Part shown: positions 21,470-27,007 of the stretch, piece by piece
Layout of the letters: each line of letters begins with the position of its first letter
Position numbering within the stretch: the stretch's first letter is position 1
Assembly (NCBI GenBank): GCA_035517615.1
Contig: DATIYM010000047.1
Span: 1-27,007, forward strand
Source of the DNA: AG25 sp035517615
Lineage (GTDB): Bacteria > Gemmatimonadota > Gemmatimonadetes > Gemmatimonadales > GWC2-71-9
Length of the DNA stretch: 27,007 bases
Reading direction: 5' to 3'
Notes under the pieces: generated by a model
What the model saw: the letters and a program-made list of their open reading frames with translations, nothing else
The model's database searches: none
Told to the model about the DNA's origin: nothing
Program-made: the position numbers and the translations under genes

Positions 21470-23609
21470 TCTGGGACTCCTTTTGTTCGCCGTGCTTTGC
21501 GTCGTCGGCGTGGTGCTGGGGCTCGTGGTCTCTCGCCGAGCCGTTCCGCTGGTCGTCGCGTGGCTTGGGGCCGTGGCCGCCCTGCCTCTCCTTGTGGCCG
21601 GTAGTGTGGCCCTCATCGACCCAGTGCCGCTTTCGCAGGCCCTCTGGAGCATTCCCGCGCTCGGTCCAATGCTGCTTCATCGGGACGCGCTCGCGGGCGT
21701 GTTTCTCATCATCACCGCGATCGTGTTCTTTGCGGCCGCGATCTTCCAGGCCAACAGTCTCCCCCGGCTGCTCGGTCATAACGTACGGGCCTATGCGGCG
21801 TGGTTTTTTGCGCTATTTGCCTCAATCGCCTGGGTCCTGCTCGCGGGCGACGTCTTCTCCTTCCTCGTTGCATGGGAGATCATGTCGATTATCTCCTATC
21901 TTCTGGTCGGCTTCGAGGACGAGAACGAGCAGCACGGGCGGGCGGCATATCTGATGCTTGGGGTCAGCGAAGCGGGAGCGCTCGCCGCCGCATTCGGGCT
22001 CCTGCTGCTCGCGGTGCACGCCGGGTCGCTCGATTTCGCCGCGCTCAAGAGCGCAGCCGGAACACTCAGTCCCGGCGCGCAACTCGCGGTGTTCCTCCTG
22101 ACGTTCTTTGGCTTCGGCGTGAAAGCGGGCCTCGTGCCCGTCAACGTCTGGCTTCCCGGTGCCTATACCGCCGCGCCCGCTCCGTTCGTACCCGTGCTCG
22201 CTGGCGCGACGCTCAATCTTGGTCTCTACGGCATCCTGCGAGTCAATGCCGATCTGCTTCCGGCAAGCTCCACCGCGCCGGGCATCATCGCCTTGATCGT
22301 CGGGACGATTTCGGCGCTGGTGGGGATCCTGTACGCGACCACCGACAACGACCTCAAGACACTGTTCGCCCATAGCTCGATCGAAAACGCAGGAATCGTG
22401 ACCATCGCGTTCGGGGCGGGATTCGTCTTCACGGCGGTGGCGAAACCCGTGCTCGCCGCCATCGCGTTCGTCGTCGCGTTGTATCACCTGGGTAACCACG
22501 CACTCTACAAGAGTCTGTTGTTCATCGGGACTGGTATCGTTGACGATCGCGCGGGGACGCGCGACCTCGATCGTCTCGGCGGACTGATTCACCGCATGCC
22601 CTGGACGGGTGCCGCGATGCTCGTCGGCGTCCTGTCGATCGCGGCGCTTCCGCCGTTTAACGGTTTCGTCAGCGAGTGGCTTACGCTACAGACCTTATTG
22701 CGCAGCGCCGAACTGGACTCAGTCGGTGTGAAGATCGTGTTCGCGCTGTGCGGCGCGGGGCTCGCGTTGACGGCCGCCTTGGCCGTGACGTGTTTCGCCA
22801 AGTTCTTCGCGATGGGATTTCTCGGGATCACGCGATCTCCCGAAGCGGAACAGGCGGCGGAGCCGACTCGGTCGGGGCTCGTCCCGCTCGCCCTGCTCGC
22901 CGTCCTGTGTTTCGGATTGGGAGTGCTCCCGACGTATGTCATCGGAGCACTGGATCGCGCCGTGCAACCGATCGCGCAGCGCAGCGCCGCCCTGGCCCTC
23001 GTTCCGCCGTTCTTCGAGACTAGTCCGGACCACGGACGCCTGCCCGAACCGTTCGTACGCGAGTTTCACGATCTGGGAGCTCAGGTTGGACAGGGACTCG
23101 CGCCGGCCCCGGGGTTGGTCATCCTGCACCGCGGCGAATCGGCCAATCCCGTCGTGTTCGCGGCCGCGCCCACCTACCTCGTGCTCGTGCTCGGAGGGCT
23201 GCTCCTGCTCGTCTATGTCGTCGTGCGGGGCATCGCGACCAGAGCCCGTGCGGTCGCGCGCGCGCCCTGCTGGGACGGCGGCATCAAACGACTGCTTCCC
23301 GAAATGACGTATACCGCGACTGGGTTTTCCAATCCCGTGCGCGTGATATTCCACGCGATCTTCCGCCCTACTGTTGTGGAAGACACGCGCGAAACCGTGG
23401 CGGAGCATTTTCGCACGGCGATCCGCCGCGAATCGGAGACGGTCCACATTGTCGAGCGGATCGCGATGCGTCCGATTCCGAGAGCGGCGCTCGCGATCGC
23501 GCGCCTGTTCGCGCGGATGCATCATGGGCTGTTGAACGCGTACGTGGCGTATGCGCTGCTGTCCCTCCTGATCGTGTTCCTGGTCTTCACCGCACTCACG
23601 GCACGATAA
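21459..23609 (+). CDS. HyfB/HycC-like antiporter-type subunit
   Basis: A 716-residue membrane protein of the NuoL/HyfB type: about 14 core helices plus a long C-terminal segment ending in a hydrophobic helix (AYALLSLLIVFLVF). E140 (FLVAWEIMSI) and K222 (GFGVKAGLVP) of the ion path are present. The family's HxWLPxAH after the TM7 Lys is NVWLPGAY (229-236), and the Lys usual in the next helix is replaced (AGATLNLGLYG), so one ion channel may be altered. A hydrophilic loop near 610-690 contains PCWDGG and RVIFHAIFRP. The start overlaps the previous gene by 11 bases, with AGGAG 5 bases upstream. A second antiporter-type subunit beside HyfF, it completes the membrane arm. Confidence 0.88.
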   Translation: MAFDLGLLLFAVLCVVGVVLGLVVSRRAVPLVVAWLGAVAALPLLVAGSVALIDPVPLSQALWSIPALGPMLLHRDALAGVFLIITAIVFFAAAIFQANSLPRLLGHNVRAYAAWFFALFASIAWVLLAGDVFSFLVAWEIMSIISYLLVGFEDENEQHGRAAYLMLGVSEAGALAAAFGLLLLAVHAGSLDFAALKSAAGTLSPGAQLAVFLLTFFGFGVKAGLVPVNVWLPGAYTAAPAPFVPVLAGATLNLGLYGILRVNADLLPASSTAPGIIALIVGTISALVGILYATTDNDLKTLFAHSSIENAGIVTIAFGAGFVFTAVAKPVLAAIAFVVALYHLGNHALYKSLLFIGTGIVDDRAGTRDLDRLGGLIHRMPWTGAAMLVGVLSIAALPPFNGFVSEWLTLQTLLRSAELDSVGVKIVFALCGAGLALTAALAVTCFAKFFAMGFLGITRSPEAEQAAEPTRSGLVPLALLAVLCFGLGVLPTYVIGALDRAVQPIAQRSAALALVPPFFETSPDHGRLPEPFVREFHDLGAQVGQGLAPAPGLVILHRGESANPVVFAAAPTYLVLVLGGLLLLVYVVVRGIATRARAVARAPCWDGGIKRLLPEMTYTATGFSNPVRVIFHAIFRPTVVEDTRETVAEHFRTAIRRESETVHIVERIAMRPIPRAALAIARLFARMHHGLLNAYVAYALLSLLIVFLVFTALTAR

Positions 23610-23615
23610 CGCCGT

Positions 23616-23990
23616 ATGATCGCCTTCATCATAGTCGGAGGCATTATCGGTACCCTGGCGCGGTACTTCCTTCAGGGCTCGATCCAGCAATGGTCTGGCG
23701 TTGTCACGTTCCCGGTCGGCACTCTCGCTATCAACGTGTTGGGATCCTTCGTCATCGGCTTCGTCATTCGTCTTGCGACCGGTTCGACGATCATCAGTCC
23801 GGACGTTCGTGCCGGGTTGACGGTCGGATTCTGCGGAGCCTTTACAACGATGAGCACTTTTAGCTACGAGAGCGTGAAACTCATCGGGGATGGTGAATAT
23901 CTGTTCGCCGCTTTGTACTTCGCGAGCACGATTGCGGGGTGCTTCGCGGCCGTCATGGTGGGTACACGTGTCGCAGGAGCGATGCTGTGA
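23616..23990 (+). CDS. crcB: Fluoride channel/exporter CrcB (Fluc)
   Basis: A 124-residue, four-helix Fluc protein that works as a dual-topology homodimer in the inner membrane and lets F- leave the cytoplasm. Visible: GGIIGTLARY (8-17), the pore Asn in GTLAINVLGSF (N40), and the central GFCGAFTTMSTFSYE segment (71-85), which carries the Na+-binding helix break and the Phe box. In many Flucs the box has two Phe (TTFSTF); the first is Met79 here, the second is F82. It lies seven bases after the HyfB-like gene in a riboswitch-2 operon, which fixes the physiological link of the complex to fluoride. Only one crcB gene is seen, so a homodimer is expected. Confidence 0.96.
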   Translation: MIAFIIVGGIIGTLARYFLQGSIQQWSGVVTFPVGTLAINVLGSFVIGFVIRLATGSTIISPDVRAGLTVGFCGAFTTMSTFSYESVKLIGDGEYLFAALYFASTIAGCFAAVMVGTRVAGAML

Positions 23991-24001
23991 TAGGAGGACC
24001 T

Positions 24002-24394
24002 ATGTCCCATGCCTTCAAGGGTGAACGCACGCTGATGCGCATCTTCATCGGCGAAGCCGACAAGTACCACGGGAAGCCGCTGTATGAGGCATTGATCAAC
24101 CGCTTCAGAGAACGCGGGCTGGCGGGCGCCACGGTGCTGAGAGCAGTGGCGGGATTCGGGGCCAGCAGCCATGTCCACACCGACAAAATTTTGCGCCTCT
24201 CGCTCGATCTCCCGCTGATCGTGGAGGTGGTCGAGACTGAACAGTCCATTCAATCGATCTTACCCGATCTGGACGAGATGATCGGTGGCGGCCTGGTCAC
24301 GCTGGAACGAGCGCGGGTGATCCTCTACCGTCCGAGCAACGTACGCGAAAGCCAGCGAGAGCTGCATCGCATCGAGGGGCTCGAACCGCAATGA
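24002..24394 (+). CDS. DUF190 protein, CrcB partner of unknown function
   Basis: A 130-residue soluble DUF190 protein: GERTLMRIFIGEADKYHGKP, then GLAGATVLRAVAGFG and LPLIVEVVETEQSI. The fold is of the GlnB/PII-like ferredoxin type (beta-alpha-beta with a mobile loop), and family members are frequently adjacent to crcB. Its biochemical role is unknown; by analogy to PII it could bind a small ligand or regulate the channel, which is inference. The ATG has a very strong AGGAGG site 4-5 bases upstream and lies 11 bases after crcB. It overlaps enolase by ATGA. Confidence 0.85.
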   Translation: MSHAFKGERTLMRIFIGEADKYHGKPLYEALINRFRERGLAGATVLRAVAGFGASSHVHTDKILRLSLDLPLIVEVVETEQSIQSILPDLDEMIGGGLVTLERARVILYRPSNVRESQRELHRIEGLEPQ

Positions 24395-25704
24395 ACGACG
24401 CGATGCGGATCAGGCGTGTGGAAGCCGTCGAGATCCTCGATTCCCGCGGCCACCCGACGGTGGAGGTCAGCCTGTCCCTCGGCGCCGTCCGGGGTCAGGC
24501 GTCTGTACCCTCCGGCAAGTCGACAGGGCGATACGAAGCCCTGGAACGACGCGACGGCGACCCGAGCCGGTACGGCGGACTCGGCGTCCTCACCGCCGTC
24601 GGTGCAGTCAATGATCACATCGCCACCGCGCTCCTGGGACAGGAGTTCGCCTCACAACAGGATCTCGACCAGCGCTTGATCCAACTCGACGGGACGCCGC
24701 TCAAGTCGCGCCTTGGTGCGAACGCGATTTTGGGGGTGTCCATTGCCGCGGCTCGTGCGCGGGCGTTGGCATGCCAACAACCTCTGTACGAGAGTCTCGC
24801 GGCCGAGCAGGCCAACGTGCTGCCTGTCCCGTGTCTCAACGTGATCAATGGGGGTGCCCATGCGGCCAACGAGTTGGATTTCCAGGAGTTCATGCTCGTG
24901 CCGGCGGGATTCGCGCGGTACTCCGATGCACTGCGGGCTGGTGTCGAGACGTACCATGCTCTAGCCCGCATTCTGGAGGCGGATGGGCTGTCCACGGCCG
25001 TCGGTGATGAAGGTGGCTTCGCCCCTGCCGTCCGGCACCCGGTGCAGGCTCTGGACCTGCTCATGCGGGCGATCGAGGCTACGGCATACAGCCCTGGAGA
25101 GCAGATGTTCATTGCGCTCGATCCGGCGGCGAACGGATTCATCCGCTCAGGGCAATACGTCGTTGGGGAGGAAGCCCTCGGTGCCGCAGAGCTCGTCCAG
25201 CTCTACGAGCAGTGGGTCCAGCGCTACCCAATCGTGTCGATCGAAGATGGGCTGGCAGAATCGGACGACGAGGGATGGAGGCACCTGACACGACGTTTGG
25301 GCGAGCAGATCCAGATCGTTGGAGACGATATCTTCGTGTCTCAGCAGGGGCGGGTCCGTGCCGCGGCGGCTGCGGGCATTGCCAATGCCGTGCTGCTGAA
25401 ACCAAACCAAGTGGGTACGCTCAGCGAGATTGCGGATACCGCCCGCGTCGCTCGCGCAGCAGGATATCGATTGATGATGAGCCATCGGTCGGGCGAAACC
25501 AATGATTCGTTCATCGCGGACTTCGCGGTCGCGCTCTCCACGGGTCAGATCAAGGCCGGAGCGCCCGCGCGTGGCGAGCGGGTGGCCAAATACAATCAGC
25601 TACTGAGAATCGAGCGCGAGCTGGGCGATCACGCGCAGTTTTTGGGGCGTGCTGCTTTTCGCCCTGACGCGGCCAAGAGGAGAAAGGTGGCGGCAGAGAA
25701 CTAG
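24391..25704 (+). CDS. eno: Enolase in the fluoride operon
   Basis: A full-length, 437-residue enolase (2-phosphoglycerate to phosphoenolpyruvate, Mg-dependent). Catalytic and metal residues are in place: NGGAHA (H157 region), QEF (E166), GDEGG (E207), LD (D244), SIEDG (E285), GDD (D312), LLKPNQ (K337), SHRSGE (365-369) and QIKAG (K388). Two variations: the mobile loop is SGKSTG (41-46) where most enolases have SGASTG, placing Lys43 beside the Ser that binds the second Mg; and the usual AASEF after the metal Asp is AANGF. Fluoride inhibits enolase by forming a Mg-phosphate-fluoride complex, so an extra or altered enolase expressed on fluoride exposure makes sense. Last gene of the riboswitch-2 operon, ATGA-coupled to DUF190. 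Confidence 0.95.
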   Translation: MNDAMRIRRVEAVEILDSRGHPTVEVSLSLGAVRGQASVPSGKSTGRYEALERRDGDPSRYGGLGVLTAVGAVNDHIATALLGQEFASQQDLDQRLIQLDGTPLKSRLGANAILGVSIAAARARALACQQPLYESLAAEQANVLPVPCLNVINGGAHAANELDFQEFMLVPAGFARYSDALRAGVETYHALARILEADGLSTAVGDEGGFAPAVRHPVQALDLLMRAIEATAYSPGEQMFIALDPAANGFIRSGQYVVGEEALGAAELVQLYEQWVQRYPIVSIEDGLAESDDEGWRHLTRRLGEQIQIVGDDIFVSQQGRVRAAAAAGIANAVLLKPNQVGTLSEIADTARVARAAGYRLMMSHRSGETNDSFIADFAVALSTGQIKAGAPARGERVAKYNQLLRIERELGDHAQFLGRAAFRPDAAKRRKVAAEN

Positions 25705-25854
25705 GTGCGCCGCGGGCAGAGACTCGAATATCTCCTCACGGCAGGGTGGACGATTTTCGCTGAGCGGACGCCGCAGCAGCCGCGACGTGCTGAAGAGATT
25801 TTCGAGACAGCGTAAAGGCGCCCCGAATCTGTCCGACAATCCGTTCGCAAAAAC

Positions 25855-25872
25855 GGTGAGCTTTCGCTCACC
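25855..25872 (+). terminator. Hairpin after enolase
   Basis: A perfect 7-bp stem, GGTGAGC/GCTCACC, with a TTTC loop lies about 150 bases past the enolase stop. It lacks a T-run on either strand, so as a terminator it is weak or rho-dependent; it could also be a 3' end stabiliser. The stretch 25705-25854 before it holds no gene. Confidence 0.3.
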
Positions 25873-25890
25873 AAAGCGCGCAGGTTGACG

Positions 25891-25920
25891 AAAAACGGCG
25901 AGCCATGTGGCTCGCCGTTT
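25891..25920 (-). terminator. Strong intrinsic terminator on the minus strand
   Basis: Arms AAACGGCGAGCC (25893-25904) and GGCTCGCCGTTT (25909-25920) are perfect 12-mers around a 4-base loop. Read on the minus strand the stem runs into TTTTTC (25895-25890), so it ends transcripts that come leftwards through the tRNA-like repeat next to it. On the plus strand only TTTGAG follows, though it may still help end the enolase operon. Confidence 0.7.
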
Positions 25921-25922
25921 GA

Positions 25923-26093
25923 GTCGGGACGGCGGGATTTGAACCCGCGACCCCCTGAACCCCATGCGAGTCAGGGGGACCTCCCAAAACGGCAAGTTGT
26001 CGGTTTTGCAGAGGGTTCCGAGCATCGGTCCCGGAATTCTCCAGCATAAATGCCGGAGTTTGCCGGGAGAAACGGATACCGGAACGGCCCCCG
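25923..26093 (-). repeat. Right copy of tRNA-3'-half-like direct repeat
   Basis: The uninterrupted copy of the sequence at 8946-9153. On the minus strand it contains an 8-bp stem CCCCCTGA/TCAGGGGG with a 12-base loop, T-arm GCGGGTTCAAATCCCGC and acceptor-like CGTCCCGA, directly followed by a terminator. No matching 5' acceptor strand or D-arm lies within tRNA distance, and CCA is missing, so it is not a working tRNA. The minus frame through it resembles peptides often predicted next to tRNA-linked integration sites (HGVQGVAGSNPAVPT). It marks the right edge of the fluoride gene set. Function as an attachment site is inference. Confidence 0.6.
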
Positions 26094-26139
26094 AGGCGCC
26101 GATAGCGACGGGATCGCCCGACACCGCGAGAGGCGCCAC

Positions 26140-26181
26140 TTGACAGCTACACTACAATGTAGCACACTACGTGGTAGTGTG
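26140..26181 (+). promoter_or_regulatory. Promoter with palindromic operators for toxin-antitoxin genes
   Basis: A consensus TTGACA (26140-26145) is followed by two inverted repeats: GCTACA...TGTAGC (26146-26163) and CACACTAC-GTG-GTAGTGTG (26163-26181, 8-bp perfect arms). Both contain ACACTAC. They cover where the -10 box should be (CACACT at 17 bases is a poor match), the usual layout for binding by a HigA-type antitoxin or its complex. Confidence 0.6.
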
Positions 26182-26197
26182 ATGAACCGGAGGGTGG

Positions 26198-26533
26198 GTG
26201 CAGCTCGCGTTCGTTGAAACGACTGCGTTCACCCGGCGGGTTGGTGAGCAGGGGTTGGAAGAGGACCTGCGCGAGCTACAGCAGGAACTGCTTCGCAATC
26301 CCGAGAAGGGCGCGCTCGATCCAGGTACTGGGGGCCTTCGCAAGGTACGGATGCGTATCCGTGCCACCGGCAAGGGGAAGAGTTCCGGCGCGCGTGTTCA
26401 CTACCTATATCTGCCAATCGACGAGATTATTTACCTGATCTTCTTGTACTCGAAGGACGACCAAGCGACGCTGACCCCGGAGCAGAAGAAGCAACTCCGA
26501 TCGGTAGCCGAAGAGTTCAAGAGGGAGCGTTAA
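26198..26533 (+). CDS. RelE/HigB-like toxin
   Basis: A 111-residue basic protein of the RelE/HigB2-type toxin group, which as a rule are ribosome-dependent mRNA interferases. Recognisable are the N-terminal FVETTAFTRRV, the helix LEEDLRELQQELLRNPEKG, GTGGLRKVRMRI and the central YLPIDEIIYLIFLYSKDDQ, followed by LTPEQKKQLRSVAEEF. Start is a GTG with GGAGGG 4 bases upstream. It comes before its antitoxin, the order seen in higBA. It lies just outside the right repeat. The catalytic residues of this subgroup are variable, so activity is not proved. Confidence 0.82.
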   Translation: MQLAFVETTAFTRRVGEQGLEEDLRELQQELLRNPEKGALDPGTGGLRKVRMRIRATGKGKSSGARVHYLYLPIDEIIYLIFLYSKDDQATLTPEQKKQLRSVAEEFKRER

Positions 26534-26545
26534 CAGGAGGGCCGA

Positions 26546-26932
26546 ATGGAAGACCGTCTGTTTAAGGACTTGCTCGACGCAACGCGTGAGGCCCTGGCTC
26601 ACTACAAGGGCGAGAAGCGCGACCTTCGAACTACGGTTCTCCCTTCGCCCCCGCGCCCGATGTCGCGTATGGAGATTCACAATCTACGGGAAAAGCTCAA
26701 GGTGTCTCAGGCCGTGTTTGCGAAGTGCCTGAACGTGAGTACGAAATTGGTTCAGGCTTGGGAGGGTGGCGTGAGGCGTCCTGACGGAGCGGCGCTTCGG
26801 CTGCTCCGACTGGCGGAGAGGGCCCCGGGACTGGTCTTCACGGTGGGGACCAAGACTGAAGTTCAGAGTGTCGGACCGGATGACTCGCGCCAGAGGGGAA
26901 GGCCTGCACGGCGCAAGCTTGTGAAGGCCTAA
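26546..26932 (+). CDS. HigA-like antitoxin, XRE helix-turn-helix
   Basis: A 128-residue protein with an XRE-type helix-turn-helix at about 47-95 (NLREKLKVSQAVFAKCLNVS then TKLVQAWEGGVRRPDGAALR), the HigA2-like type with N-terminal extension (residues 1-40) that would hold the toxin. The basic tail (RQRGRPARRKLVKA) may contact DNA. It follows the toxin by 12 bases with a strong AGGAGG site, and should repress the pair from the palindromes at 26146-26181. After it no further gene is seen to the window end. Confidence 0.85.
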   Translation: MEDRLFKDLLDATREALAHYKGEKRDLRTTVLPSPPRPMSRMEIHNLREKLKVSQAVFAKCLNVSTKLVQAWEGGVRRPDGAALRLLRLAERAPGLVFTVGTKTEVQSVGPDDSRQRGRPARRKLVKA

Positions 26933-27007
26933 TGACTCACGTGGGCACACTCGAGCCCGGCCAGCAGTCGGCGATGACACTCTCCTGATCCAAAGTTTTT
27001 TTCGGCA

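Noticed and set aside
25923..26040. Functional tRNA gene on the minus strand
   Set aside because: T-arm and acceptor 3' strand are present, but no 5' acceptor strand, D-arm or normal 7-base anticodon loop lies at the right distance, and CCA is not encoded.

Overview
The window is GC-rich, gene-dense bacterial chromosomal DNA. Genes are packed with 1-4 bp start/stop overlaps (GTGA, ATGA, TGATG). No rRNA, CRISPR array or intact transposase is visible, and the sequence alone does not fix the phylum; an uncultured high-GC environmental bacterium is plausible but not shown.

Left part (262-5874, all minus strand): a starch/maltodextrin-to-glucose operon transcribed right to left. It encodes a GH15 glucoamylase-type glucosidase, an MFS sugar porter, a glucokinase and an SDR-family dehydrogenase. 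Then comes decayed sequence (5875-7465) holding a twice-frameshifted secreted OB-fold gene, a fragment of the FtsH C-terminus, and coding-like debris beyond the end of a Fic-domain gene (7466-8716, minus). The 5' codons of fic contain two inverted repeats sharing TGTCGA.

Central part (about 8946-26093): this is the notable region. Three fluoride (crcB-motif) riboswitches control three transcription units. Riboswitch 1 (+, 9288) precedes a small unknown gene, two MutS-family ATPases and a mini zinc-finger protein. Riboswitch 3 (-, 15782 leftwards) precedes a dynamin-like GTPase and a metallophosphoesterase. Riboswitch 2 (+, 15892) precedes six genes for a hydrogenase-4/complex-I-like membrane complex, then crcB/fluC, a DUF190 gene and an enolase. 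Riboswitches 2 and 3 sit head to head behind divergent promoters. The [NiFe]-binding cysteines of the hydrogenase-like large subunit are all replaced, so the complex is probably not a hydrogenase. Together this looks like a dedicated fluoride-stress island: CrcB exports F-, enolase is a classical fluoride target, and the MutS ATPases, dynamin GTPase and metallophosphoesterase are all phosphate-ester/metal enzymes of the kind fluoride complexes inhibit. The ion-pumping complex may repair the pH or ion imbalance caused by HF entry.

A direct repeat of about 155-170 bp that resembles the 3' half of a tRNA occurs at both edges (8946-9153 and 25923-26093, offset 16,940 bp) and encloses exactly this set of genes. 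It may represent attachment-site-like boundaries of a mobile or formerly mobile island.

Right part (26140-26932): a RelE/HigB-like toxin and HigA-like antitoxin pair with a palindromic operator over its promoter. The first 261 bases and the last 75 bases show no gene that can be supported.
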